Assembly (NCBI GenBank): GCA_002729525.1
Contig: PBYI01000009.1
Location: 62,001-126,000 of the forward strand
Reading direction: 5' to 3'
DNA length: 64,000 nt
DNA from: Nocardioides sp.
Lineage (GTDB): Bacteria; Actinomycetota; Actinomycetes; Propionibacteriales; Nocardioidaceae
A model generated the notes under the pieces. That model made no database searches. It was not told the origin of the DNA and worked only from the letters and a program-made list of their open reading frames with translations. This document shows positions 47,345 to 56,494 of this stretch, piece after piece (position 1 is the first letter of the stretch; each line of letters opens with the position of its first letter). The position numbers were made by a program, and so were the translations under genes.

Positions 47345-48280
47345 GTGAGCACGCGCACCACGGACGACCCGCGACCGAGAGACATCTCGGTGGTCTGCTG
47401 GGATACCCCCGACATCTACCTCCCCGACGACGTGACCCTCGTGATCCTCACCAGCACCCGCGACGACACCGTGGCCGCGATGCGCACCAGCGACGTCCTC
47501 GTCGTCGACGCCGACCACGCCGCCCCGCGCGAGGGTGACGGGTGGGACCGCCTCGGCGCCCTCGCCGAGCTGGCCGACGCCGGGCAGGGGTGCGCGGTCG
47601 TGATGGTCGTGGCCCCGCCGGCGGCGGAGGCCGACGGCCTCGAGGGTGACTGGGGCGACGCCGAGGAGGCACTGCGTGCGGGGGCGACGGAGGTCATCCG
47701 TTCCGGTGCCGACCGCGCCGAGGTGATGCGCGTGCTGCGATCGGCGCACGCACGAGGCCAGCTGGCACGACGCCGGCTCCGCTCCCACGACGAGAACGTC
47801 CGAGTGCGCGACGGCGTGATCGGCGCGATGGGCTCCCAGACCTCCCGCACTCCCGCCTCGGCGCGGCGCTACGGCATCCCGGGTGCGTCCGACGTCGACG
47901 AGGTGACCCGCGCGGCGCTCGTGCACAGGTACCGTCGCCTGGTGCAGGTGCGGCTCGACGAGCGAAGGTCCACCGTCGACCTCGCCTTCGCCCACCAAGC
48001 CCGTGAGCTCGCCCTGGAGGTCGCTGCGCTAGACCTCGGCGCGAGGGACGTGGCGACCCTGCACCGCGAGGCTCTCGCCCCGCTCCTGCACACGGCGGCG
48101 CCCGAGCGCGCCCGTGCCGTGGTGGCGGCGGGCGAGACCCTGCTCATCGCGGTCCTCGGGCACCTGGCCGACCGGTACCGCGTCCAGGGACGCGGCGTGC
48201 AGACCCTGCGCCCGCCCGCGGACCTCGCCGACCAGGGCACGAGTCCCGAGGACGACCTGGGGCTGGAGGTGCCGGGTTGA
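47345..48280 (+). CDS. Pseudo-receiver protein with KaiA/RsbU-like C-terminal domain
   Basis: A 311-residue protein. Residues about 14-140 look like a degenerate response-regulator receiver: strands ISVVCWD, TLVILTS and VLVVDAD (Asp55/57), then the terminal EEALRAGATEVIRSGADRAEVMRVL, where the usual Lys is lost. A linker follows. Residues about 185-280 form an all-helical unit beginning VHRYRRLVQVRLDE and containing RDVATLHREALAPLL and GETLLIAVLGHLADRYR. By eye this matches the KaiA C-terminal / RsbU N-terminal bundle (cyanobacterial IIEIHMELIDEF and LTLIDVLAHLCEAYR). KaiA stimulates KaiC autophosphorylation. Start GTG 47345 has GAGG upstream; its stop overlaps kaiB (TTGA). The first gene of a kai-like operon, probably its KaiA-equivalent; that role is inferred. 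Confidence 0.65.
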   Translation: MSTRTTDDPRPRDISVVCWDTPDIYLPDDVTLVILTSTRDDTVAAMRTSDVLVVDADHAAPREGDGWDRLGALAELADAGQGCAVVMVVAPPAAEADGLEGDWGDAEEALRAGATEVIRSGADRAEVMRVLRSAHARGQLARRRLRSHDENVRVRDGVIGAMGSQTSRTPASARRYGIPGASDVDEVTRAALVHRYRRLVQVRLDERRSTVDLAFAHQARELALEVAALDLGARDVATLHREALAPLLHTAAPERARAVVAAGETLLIAVLGHLADRYRVQGRGVQTLRPPADLADQGTSPEDDLGLEVPG

Positions 48281-48585
48281 GCACCCACCTGTTCCGTCTC
48301 TTCGTCGCCGGTGCGTCACCCCGGTCGTTCCGTGCCCAGCAGTCCCTCGAGGCGCTCGTCGCGGCGGCCCTGCCGGACGAGCGCGAGGTCATCGAGGTGA
48401 TCGACGTGCTGGAGCGCCCCGATCTCGCCGAGGAAGCAGGGGTCGTGGCCACCCCGCTCGTCGTGCGGGAGCGTCCGCTGCCCACCCGCCGCGTGGTCGG
48501 CGACCTGAGTGACCCGTTCCGCCTCGCCGACGCGCTCGGCCTGGACCGCCCCCTCCGATCCATCAGCAAGGAGCGCCCCACATGA
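48277..48585 (+). CDS. kaiB: KaiB-like protein 1
   Basis: A 102-residue protein, exactly the length of cyanobacterial KaiB. It has the thioredoxin-like KaiB pattern: HLFRLFVAGASPRSFRAQQS at the first strand and helix, EVIEVIDVLERPDLAEE, then GVVATPLVVRERPLPTRRVV and GDLSDPFRLADAL. KaiB is a fold-switching protein that binds the KaiC CI ring. The TTG start at 48277 overlaps the upstream stop and is supported by GGAGG seven bases before it. Its stop overlaps the second kaiB-like start (ATGA). Confidence 0.93.
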   Translation: MSTHLFRLFVAGASPRSFRAQQSLEALVAAALPDEREVIEVIDVLERPDLAEEAGVVATPLVVRERPLPTRRVVGDLSDPFRLADALGLDRPLRSISKERPT

Positions 48586-49139
48586 ACGCTCCGTCCGATC
48601 CCCGCCGACGGCGGGCACCCGAGCCGGACGCCCAGGCACCCGAGCAGCATCTGGTCTCCGTCGACGGCCCGTCGCCCGAGCCCCGCGCCGCGAGCGACAC
48701 ACCGCCCGGCGACGCCGGGCCCGGGGACACCACGGGCTCGACCGGCACAGCCACCGCTCCGTCGCGACCGGGCTCGTCGGTCGCCGGTCGCCGGTCCGGC
48801 CGGGGAGGCCCCGGTGACGGCACCCCGACGACGTCCCGGCTACGCCTCTTCGTCGCCGGCAGCACCCCCCGGGCCGCCCGAGCCGTCGACGCCGTGCAGG
48901 ACCTGGTCCGGATGCTCGGCCCCGGGATGCTCGTCGAGGTCGTGGACGTGCTGGAACGGCCCGATCTCGCCGAGCAGTTCGGCGTCGTGGCCACCCCGCT
49001 CCTCGTCCGCGAGGAGCCACGCCCGATCCGCCGGGTGGTGGGTGACCTCTCCGACTCGACGCGCCTCGCCCAGGCCCTGGACGTGACCGTCCCGCCCGAG
49101 CACGACGACCACCCCACGCAGCAGGAGGACGACCGATGA
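48582..49139 (+). CDS. kaiB: KaiB-like protein 2 with disordered N-terminal extension
   Basis: A 185-residue protein. Residues 1-85 are Pro/Ser/Gly/Asp-rich and presumably disordered; residues about 86-170 are a KaiB domain (SRLRLFVAGSTPRAARAVDA, EVVDVLERPDLAEQFGVVAT, PIRRVVGDLSDSTRLAQAL), clearly paralogous to the gene before it. The KaiB domain is also the fold of the SasA sensor input. ATG 48582 is coupled to the preceding stop and has AAGGAG eight bases upstream; its own stop overlaps the kaiC start. The role of the extension is unknown. Confidence 0.92.
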   Translation: MNAPSDPRRRRAPEPDAQAPEQHLVSVDGPSPEPRAASDTPPGDAGPGDTTGSTGTATAPSRPGSSVAGRRSGRGGPGDGTPTTSRLRLFVAGSTPRAARAVDAVQDLVRMLGPGMLVEVVDVLERPDLAEQFGVVATPLLVREEPRPIRRVVGDLSDSTRLAQALDVTVPPEHDDHPTQQEDDR

Positions 49140-50674
49140 CCGCCGAGGTGCTGCCGCGTCTCATGCCCCGGGTCTCCCTGCGGCAGACCGGGCTCGACCA
49201 GGTGCTTGCCGGAGGGCTCCCCCAGGGACGCACCACGGTCGTCTGCGGCACGGCCGGCAGCGGCAAGACCATCCTGGGCATCCAGTTCCTCTCCGACGGC
49301 GCCCAGCAGGGCGAGCCGGGTGTGTTCGTGACCTTCGAGGAGACCCCGGACGACCTGCGGCGCAACGCCCGGGCGCTCGGCTTCGACATCGCCGACCACG
49401 AGGAGAACGGCGCCTGGCGCTTCGTCGACGCGACCTTCGACCCCGGCGCCGAGGAGGAGCTCGTCGGCAGCTACGACTTCGCAGGGCTGCTCGCCCGCGT
49501 GGAGCACGCCGTACGGGTCAGCGGCGCCACCCGGGTCGTCATCGACTCCTTCGGGGTCGTGCTCACCCGCTTCCCCGACGCTCCGACCGTCCGACGTGAG
49601 CTCCACCGGCTGGTGACGGTCCTCCGCGACCTCGAGGTCACCGCGATCGTGACCAGCGAGCGCAACGACGACTACGGACCGCTGAGCCGTCACGGCGTCG
49701 AGGAGTTCGTCGCCGACAACGTCATGGTGCTGCGCAACGCGCTCGACGAGGAGACCCGACGCCGCACCGTCGAGGTGCTCAAGTTGCGCGGGTGCGACCA
49801 CCAGACCGGGGAGTTCCCGCTCACGATCCTGCCCGACGAGGGCATCGTCGCGATCACGCTCGAGCCGGAGCTGGCCACGACCGGCTCCACCAGCGAGCGG
49901 ATCGCCTTCGGCCTCACCGAGCTCGACGAGATGTGCGGCGGCGGCATGTACCGCGACTCCGTCGCCCTCGTCTCCGGTGCAACCGGCACCGGCAAGACCC
50001 TCCTGGTCACCGAGTTCGCCGCCGGAGGGGTCCGCAGGGGTGAGCGCTCGCTGATCCTGTCGTTCGAGGAGAGCAACTCCCAGATCCAGCGCAACGCGAT
50101 CGGCTGGGGTCACGACTTCCCGGCGTACATCGACTCCGGCAACCTCCGGGTCGTCTCGATCTATCCCGAGATGCGCTCGCTGGAGGACCACCTCGTGGCG
50201 ATCCGGCGGGTCATCGAGGAGTACCAGCCCGACCGCCTCGCCGTGGACAGTCTGTCGGCGCTCGAGCGGATCGCGCCGGCGCGCAGCTTCCGCAGCTTCC
50301 TCATCGGCCTCACGTCGTTTATCAAGCAGAAGCAGATCGCCGCGCTGCTCACCTCGACCGCACGCACGCTCATGGGCGGGGAGTCGAGCACCGAGGCGCA
50401 CATCTCCACGCTGACCGACATTATCGTGCTCCTGCGCTACGTCGAGGTCGGCGGCGAGATCCGCCGTGGCTGCACCGTGCTCAAGCTGCGTGGGTCTACG
50501 CACGACAAGCGGATCCACGAGTTCGACATCGACGGCGAGGGGATGCACATCCGTGCCCCGTTCCGCGACGTCGCCGGCATCCTGGCCGGCGCGCCGCGCC
50601 AGCTCCGGGACCCCGAGCGACAGGTCGACGAGGTGACGTCGTTCTTCGACCTGCCTGGATCTGACGGTGCCTGA
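49136..50674 (+). CDS. kaiC: Two-domain KaiC ATPase
   Basis: A 512-residue double RecA-like ATPase. CI has Walker A GTAGSGKT (38-45) and the catalytic Glu pair in VTFEETP (E68/E69); CII has GATGTGKT (281-288) and SFEESNS (E311/E312). The CII phosphorylation cluster is conserved as TEAHISTLTD: T419, S424 and T425 correspond to T426, S431 and T432 of the Synechococcus enzyme. EVGGEIRRGCTVLKLRGSTHDK and AGAPRQL near the end match the KaiC A-loop region, after which the tail is short. The ATG has GGAGG upstream and overlaps the kaiB2 stop. It should form a hexamer that autophosphorylates and autodephosphorylates; whether it oscillates cannot be known from sequence. Confidence 0.95.
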   Translation: MTAEVLPRLMPRVSLRQTGLDQVLAGGLPQGRTTVVCGTAGSGKTILGIQFLSDGAQQGEPGVFVTFEETPDDLRRNARALGFDIADHEENGAWRFVDATFDPGAEEELVGSYDFAGLLARVEHAVRVSGATRVVIDSFGVVLTRFPDAPTVRRELHRLVTVLRDLEVTAIVTSERNDDYGPLSRHGVEEFVADNVMVLRNALDEETRRRTVEVLKLRGCDHQTGEFPLTILPDEGIVAITLEPELATTGSTSERIAFGLTELDEMCGGGMYRDSVALVSGATGTGKTLLVTEFAAGGVRRGERSLILSFEESNSQIQRNAIGWGHDFPAYIDSGNLRVVSIYPEMRSLEDHLVAIRRVIEEYQPDRLAVDSLSALERIAPARSFRSFLIGLTSFIKQKQIAALLTSTARTLMGGESSTEAHISTLTDIIVLLRYVEVGGEIRRGCTVLKLRGSTHDKRIHEFDIDGEGMHIRAPFRDVAGILAGAPRQLRDPERQVDEVTSFFDLPGSDGA

Positions 50675-50797
50675 TCGGATACTGTTTCCGCAGGTGACAG
50701 CCGTCCCGGTAGCCCGCCCCCCACACGCCCGGTCCTTCCGGACGTGATCGAGGGCGCGGCTCCACCGTGCCCTGCCAGCACGACCCGGGAAGCACCG

Positions 50798-51876
50798 ATG
50801 CCCCCTGCGGACCACCCCACCCGTCGTACGTCGCGAGCGATGTCGGCGCTCAGCGACGCCGACGTCGTCGACCTGTTCGACCGGGCCGACGACGGCCTCG
50901 TCCTGCTCGACGCCGAGGGCACCATCACCTACGGCAACGCCGCCGCCGCGACGCTGCTGGGGCTCGCACCGGGCGCGCCGGTCGTGGGTCGCCACTTCGG
51001 CCGTCCGGCCGCCTTCGACGGGCGTCAGCGGATCGAGCTCGTCGGCGCCGGTGTGGTCGACATGCACGTCACGCCGGTCCGGCACTCCAGCGGTTCCGGC
51101 TGGATCCTGTCGCTGCGCGGGGCCGACACCGGGATCGACACCGACGTCGTCGCTGCGAGCTTCCACGAGATCCGCAACAACCTCACCGCCGTCCTGATGG
51201 CCGTCGACGCCCTGGCCGAGCTGGACGACCTGTCCGACCCCGACGAGCGCCGGGACTCCCTGCTGACCCTCGTGCAGCGCCGCGCCCAGCGGATGACGCT
51301 CAGCCTCACCGCCTACCTGGAGGCCGCGCGCATCGTCGACGGCGCGCTCACCAGCGCACCCTCCGTCGAGCCGCGCACCCATCTCGCCGAGACCGCCGAG
51401 CCTACCTGCACGAGCTCGGGCCGGACCACGAGCACGTCGAGGTCGATGTCATGGAGGGTGCCGAGGACCTCCTGGTCGCGGCTGACCCGACCCATGTCAC
51501 GGCCGTCCTGGACAATCTCGTCACCAACGCCCTGCGCTACGCCGGCCCGCCAGTGGTCATCGGCCTGGACGGGGTCGTGGACGGCCAGGCGCAGGTCACC
51601 GTGAGCGACGCCGGTCCGGGCATCCCCCATCGGGTGCGGGCGCGGCTGTTCACCCGGTTCGCCGCCGGCGACAAGGTGGTCGGCGGCGCTCCGAGCAGCG
51701 GCCTCGGGCTGTGGATCGTGCGCTCCCTCGTGACCGGGTACGGCGGCACGGTGCGGCACCGCAACCTCGATCCCCAGGGGTCGGAATTCGAGATCCGCCT
51801 GCCGCTGGCCGACGGCGTACCGGGCCCGGTGACGAGGTCGACCTCGTCCTGGCAGCGGTCGGCCGCAGCCCCCTGA
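50798..51876 (+). pseudogene. PAS histidine kinase, reading frame interrupted by an apparent 1-bp deletion
   Basis: From ATG 50798 the first frame encodes a PAS domain (VVDLFDRADDGLVLLDAEGT, YGNAAAATLLGL) and a HisKA H-box SFHEIRNNLTAVLMA with phospho-acceptor H123. Near 51388-51400 the homology jumps to the next frame, which continues AYLHELGPDHEHVEV and supplies a complete HATPase: DNLVTNALRYA (N box), SDAGPGIPH (G1), LFTRFA and SGLGLWIVRSLV (G2). Restoring one base at the CCGCCGAG run joins both parts smoothly (ETARAYLHEL). It may be a true frameshift, a sequencing error or, less likely, programmed. It follows kaiC by 123 bases and is the natural output kinase of the operon. Confidence 0.8.
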
Positions 51877-51903
51877 CCTGTGCGAACACCGAAGCGCGAC
51901 TAG

Positions 51904-52587
<684 letters not shown>

Positions 52588-52609
52588 CCGACCGGCGCCG
52601 ACGTACGGC

Positions 52610-53680
52610 TCAGCGCACGGAGGCGCAGCCGCACTCCAGCGCGATCTCGGCGAAGTGCGGTGCGAGCGACGTGCCGCGCATGATCCCCGAGCCCGGGGTG
52701 GCGTGGCCGTAGGTCTCCCCGAGCGCGTCGACGGCCAGCACCACCGCGGCCGCGGTGTACGTCGTCTGCTCGCCGGGCCAGTGGACGTCGTCGCCGAACA
52801 CCCAGCCGGTCCAGTACGACGCGTTCTCGTGGCGCAGATGCTGCACGTCGGCCAGCAGCGCCCGGGCGCGGGCGTGGTCACCGACGGCGTCGAGCGCCAT
52901 CACCAACTCGCAGGTCTCCGCACCGGTGACCCAGGGGTTGGTGTCGACGCAGCGCGCGCCGAGCCCGGGCTCGACGAAGTCGCGCCAGCGCGAGGCGAGC
53001 AGCTCGCGACCGGCGTCACCGCGGACGGCCCCACCGAGCACCGGGTAGTACCAGTCCATCGAGTAGGTGCTCTTGTCGGTGAACCGGTCGCGGTGGTGGC
53101 GCAGCGCGTGACCGAGGCGGCCGCCGGCGAGCTCCCACTCCGGCTGCGGGTCGCCGAGCAGCTCGCCGAGGGCGACTCCGGCGCGCAACGACTGGTAGAT
53201 GCTCGAGCAGCCCGCGAGCAGGCGCACGTCCTCGGTCGGCGTCCACCGGACGCCGCCGAACGGCTCCTGCTGCGCGACGACCCAGTCGAGTCCGGCACGG
53301 ACCGGCTCCCAGTAGCGCTGCACCCAGGCCAGGTCGTGCCGCACCAGCCAGTGGTGCCACACGCCGACCGCGAGGTAGGCGCTCATGTTGACCTCGCCGC
53401 GGTCGTCCTCGACGGCGTCGGCCACGATCTTCATCGGCCATGAGCCGTCGGCCCGCTGGTGGGTCGGCACCCAGGCGTACGCCGCCTCGGCGGCCTCGAC
53501 CTGCCCGCCGACGAGCAGCGCCATGGCGGCCTCGACGTGGTTCCAGACGTCGACGTGCTCGCCGGTCGTCCACGGCACCGCGCCGCAGGGCTCCTGCATG
53601 CCGGCGATCGACGCGGCGGTCTCGGCGACCTGGCCGGCGCTCAGGACGCCTGCGACGTACGGCAGCTCGGTACGGGTCAC
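52610..53680 (-). CDS. Prenyltransferase/squalene-oxidase-repeat-like alpha-toroid protein
   Basis: A 356-residue all-helical protein. Recurrent motifs such as AVPWTTGEHVDVWNHVEAAM, THQRADGSWPMKIVAD, SAYLAVGVWHHWLV, NPWVTGAETCELVMALD and YWTGWVFGDDVHWPGEQTT fit an alpha/alpha toroid of the terpenoid cyclase/prenyltransferase or six-hairpin glycosidase type. The DxDD cyclase motif is not seen, so true cyclase activity is doubtful; a glycosidase-like or trehalase-like role is the main alternative. The gene follows the methyltransferase at 53697 by 16 bases. It belongs to a GT4-methyltransferase-toroid operon seen in other actinobacteria. Confidence 0.75.
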   Translation of the reverse strand: MTRTELPYVAGVLSAGQVAETAASIAGMQEPCGAVPWTTGEHVDVWNHVEAAMALLVGGQVEAAEAAYAWVPTHQRADGSWPMKIVADAVEDDRGEVNMSAYLAVGVWHHWLVRHDLAWVQRYWEPVRAGLDWVVAQQEPFGGVRWTPTEDVRLLAGCSSIYQSLRAGVALGELLGDPQPEWELAGGRLGHALRHHRDRFTDKSTYSMDWYYPVLGGAVRGDAGRELLASRWRDFVEPGLGARCVDTNPWVTGAETCELVMALDAVGDHARARALLADVQHLRHENASYWTGWVFGDDVHWPGEQTTYTAAAVVLAVDALGETYGHATPGSGIMRGTSLAPHFAEIALECGCASVR

Positions 53681-53696
53681 GCGCGGCCCGCCCTCG

Positions 53697-54413
53697 TCAC
53701 GCGGCGGGCTTGCGGAGGTAGAGCACCATGCTCTTGCCGATGAGCGGGTCGAGCACCTTGCCCGCGACCTGGAGCGCCTTGGGCTGCTTCATGATCTCCC
53801 ACACCAGCAGCCGGTGGTAGGCCTTGGCGAGCGGGTGGTCGTCGTTGTCGACGCCGACGGCGCACTTGATCCACCAGTACGGCGTGTGCAGGCCGTGCAC
53901 GTGGTCCTTGCCCTCCAGCACCAGCCCGGCCCGGGTGAGCTTGTCGCCCAGCTCGGCGTCGGTGTAGATGCGGATGTGGCCGCCCTCGACCTCGTGGTAG
54001 GCCGAGGAGAGCTTCCAGTTGACGATCTCGGGGAACCACCGCGGCACGGTGACGGCGATGGTGCCGCCCGGGCGCAGGACCCGCACGAGCTCGCCGATGG
54101 CCTGGATGTCGGCCGGCACGTGCTCGAGCACCTCGGCCGCGACGACCCGGTCGAACTCGCCGTCGGCGAAGGGCAGCGCGAGCGCGTCGCCCTGCTTGAT
54201 GTCGGCGGACGCACCGGCGGGCACCTCGCCCTGCTCCTTCATCGCGCCGAACACCTCGAGCACGCCGGCGAGCTCGTCGGCGTCCTGGTCGAAGGCCACC
54301 ACGTCGGCGCCTCGGCGGTACATCTCGAAGGCGTGGCGACCGGCGCCGCAGCCCATGTCGAGCACGCGCTCGCCGGGCTGGAGCCCGAGTCGGTCGAAGT
54401 CGACGGTCAGCAC
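53697..54413 (-). CDS. Class I SAM-dependent methyltransferase
   Basis: A 238-residue Methyltransf_11-type enzyme: RVLDMGCGAGRHAFEMYRRG (SAM loop I), VVAFDQDADEL, QGDALALPFADGEFDRVVAAEVLEHV and GGTIAVTVPRWFPEIVNW. The C-terminal part contains YTDAELGDKLTRAGL. The GTG start at 54413 overlaps the GT4 gene's stop by seven bases, showing translational coupling. With the GT4 it probably modifies a surface glycan or glycolipid. Confidence 0.9.
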   Translation of the reverse strand: MLTVDFDRLGLQPGERVLDMGCGAGRHAFEMYRRGADVVAFDQDADELAGVLEVFGAMKEQGEVPAGASADIKQGDALALPFADGEFDRVVAAEVLEHVPADIQAIGELVRVLRPGGTIAVTVPRWFPEIVNWKLSSAYHEVEGGHIRIYTDAELGDKLTRAGLVLEGKDHVHGLHTPYWWIKCAVGVDNDDHPLAKAYHRLLVWEIMKQPKALQVAGKVLDPLIGKSMVLYLRKPAA

Positions 54414-55756
54414 GGGTGCTCCTCCTGGGGTACGGCGGTCGCGGTGGCGCGGGTGGTGTCGGGGGTGGTGACGGGCTGGTCGGTGGGCGAGCCGATGGAC
54501 GCCGGCGGCGTGGTGCCGCGCTCGGCGTGGAACTCGGCGACCACCTCGTCGTACTGCTGCACGACCTGGTGGGCGACCGAGCGCCAGCTGAAGAGCTCCT
54601 GCACGCGGGCGCGACCGGCGGCGCCGTACCGGGCTCGCCTCTCCGGGTCGCCGAGGAGCGCCCTGAGCGCGTCGGACAGCGCGCGGGCGTCGCCGGGCGT
54701 CACGACGTCGGCGCACAGTCCGTCGGGTCCGACGACCTCGGGGATCGCACCGGCGCGGGAGACCACCAGCGGGGTCTCGCAGGCCATCAGCTCGGCGGTG
54801 GGCAGCGAGAAACCCTCGTAGAGCGACGGCACGCAGGCGACCTCGGCGGAGCCCATCAGCTCGACCAGGCGCTCGTCGCTGACGCCGCTGACGAAGCGCA
54901 CGTGCGGGCCGAGGCCGAGCTTGGCCACGAGCTTCTCGGTGCGGCCGCCGGGCTGCGGGCGGGTGACCAGCACCAGCTCGGCGTCCGGGCGGCTGCGGCG
55001 CAGGTCGGCGAAGGCCTCCAGCAGCACGTGCACGCCCTTGAGCGGGGCGTCGGCCGACGCCATGGCCAGGATCCGCCCGGGCACGCGCGGCGCGGTGGGC
55101 GGCACGAACATCTCGTCGACGCCGAGCAGGATGACCCGGATCTTCTCGGGGTCGGCACCGAAGTCACGCACGATGTCGGTGCGCGAGGCCTCCGACGGCG
55201 TGATGATCCGGCGGGCCCGGCGTGCGACCTTGCCCTGCATGCGCAGGAAGGAGTACCAGCGGTGCAGCGCCCAGCGGCGGCGCGGGTCGCGGGTCTGGCT
55301 GAGGTCGATGCGCCGGTCGAAGGTGATCGGGGGGTGGATGGTCGTCAGCAGCGGCAGGCCGAGGTCCTCGACGTCGAGCATGCCGTAGCCGAGCACCTGG
55401 TTGTCCTGGACGACGTCGAAGTCGTCGACGCGGTCGGCCAGCGCCTTCACCACGCGGCGACTGAAGGTGCGCGGCTCCGGGAAGCCGCCGGCGAGCATGG
55501 TGAGGACCTCGGAGACGTCGGTGAGGTCGCGGTACTCCTTCGGCCCCGGCACCCGGAACGGGTCGGGCTCGCGGTAGAGGTCGAGGCTGGGCACCTTCGT
55601 CAGCCGCACGCCCTCGTCGAGCTCGGGGTAGGGCTGCCCGGAGAAGACCTCGACCTCGTGGCCGAGCGCCACCAGCTCACGGCTGAGGTGCCGGACGTAG
55701 ATGCCCTGCCCCCCGCAGTGCGGCTTGCTCCGGTAGGACAGCAGCGCGACCCGCAT
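54407..55756 (-). CDS. GT4-family glycosyltransferase
   Basis: A 449-residue GT-B enzyme. MRVALLSYRSKPHCGGQGIY carries the GGxG acceptor loop, TPSEASRTDIVRDFG and ILAMASADAPLKGVHVLLEA mark the inter-domain and donor regions, and VPSLYEGFSLPTAELMACETPLVVS is the EX7E motif. The last 35 residues are a Thr/Pro-rich tail. The ATG at 55756 is supported by GAAGGGAAG; twelve extra in-frame codons upstream lack support. It is the first gene of the operon with the methyltransferase and the toroid protein. Confidence 0.92.
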   Translation of the reverse strand: MRVALLSYRSKPHCGGQGIYVRHLSRELVALGHEVEVFSGQPYPELDEGVRLTKVPSLDLYREPDPFRVPGPKEYRDLTDVSEVLTMLAGGFPEPRTFSRRVVKALADRVDDFDVVQDNQVLGYGMLDVEDLGLPLLTTIHPPITFDRRIDLSQTRDPRRRWALHRWYSFLRMQGKVARRARRIITPSEASRTDIVRDFGADPEKIRVILLGVDEMFVPPTAPRVPGRILAMASADAPLKGVHVLLEAFADLRRSRPDAELVLVTRPQPGGRTEKLVAKLGLGPHVRFVSGVSDERLVELMGSAEVACVPSLYEGFSLPTAELMACETPLVVSRAGAIPEVVGPDGLCADVVTPGDARALSDALRALLGDPERRARYGAAGRARVQELFSWRSVAHQVVQQYDEVVAEFHAERGTTPPASIGSPTDQPVTTPDTTRATATAVPQEEHPC

Positions 55757-55892
55757 CCAGCGCTTCCCTTCGTCGACGGCACTCGCCGCCACCCGGACGC
55801 CGCGGCGCCGAGGTGACTCGCCGGTAGCCTACGGCCCCGCCCGGTCGTCGTACGCCGGACCCGACCCGGTCCGTGGCTCCTAGACTGTGGGC

Positions 55893-56435
55893 ATGAGCGC
55901 GGTCGAGGTGTGGAGGTCGTTCCCGCACGACCCGCGCGAGCCCGCGCACGCCGCGCTGCGCGCCTCCGACGCCGACCGCGACCTCGTGCTGGGTGTGCTC
56001 TCGCGTGCGTACGGCGAGGGACGCCTCGACCGCGACGAGCACGACGAGCGGGCCTCCGCCGTCACCACCGCGCGCACGCTCGGCGACCTGCCGGTGCTCA
56101 TCGCCGACCTCGTGCCCGCCACCGAGCCCACCCAGTCGCTGCGGCGCCAGGCCGAGGAGGCGTGGGTCGAGCGACGACGCACCAGCGTCATCGGGTTCCT
56201 GGCCCCCAACATCATCTGCTGGGCGATCTATCTCGCCGTGAGCCTCGGCGCGGGCTCGTACGGCTTCCCGTGGCCGTTGGTCGTGACCGCGGTGACCACC
56301 GTCGCTGCGATGCGCTCGCTCACCGGGCGCGAGGAGTTCCTGCGGGCCGAGGTACGCCGGCTGGAGAAGCAGCAGGCGCGCGAGCTCAAGAAGCGCCGCC
56401 GCGGTCCGGGCATGCTGGGGCCCGGCCGGGGCTGA
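55893..56435 (+). CDS. DUF1707 and 2TM domain protein
   Basis: A 180-residue protein. Residues about 18-70 are a DUF1707 domain (LRASDADRDLVLGVLSRAYGEGRLDRDEHDERASAV), a short N-terminal module common in actinobacterial membrane proteins. It is followed by two membrane spans (FLAPNIICWAIYLAVSLG and WPLVVTAVTTVAAM) and a basic coiled tail. TAGACT plus six bases precedes the ATG, a leaderless start. Function is unknown. Confidence 0.85.
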   Translation: MSAVEVWRSFPHDPREPAHAALRASDADRDLVLGVLSRAYGEGRLDRDEHDERASAVTTARTLGDLPVLIADLVPATEPTQSLRRQAEEAWVERRRTSVIGFLAPNIICWAIYLAVSLGAGSYGFPWPLVVTAVTTVAAMRSLTGREEFLRAEVRRLEKQQARELKKRRRGPGMLGPGRG

Positions 56436-56494
56436 CCCGGGGCTGAACCGGGGCTGAACCCGTGTGGCCGGAGGCACGCTCCTAGCCTGGGTCG

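Noticed and set aside
50798..51876. Programmed ribosomal frameshift in the histidine kinase
   Set aside because: No slippery heptamer or downstream pseudoknot was evident at the junction; a simple one-base deletion or sequencing error explains it better.
52610..53680. Squalene-hopene or other terpene cyclase
   Set aside because: The DxDD acid motif and QW repeats of true cyclases were not found, so only the alpha-toroid fold is claimed.
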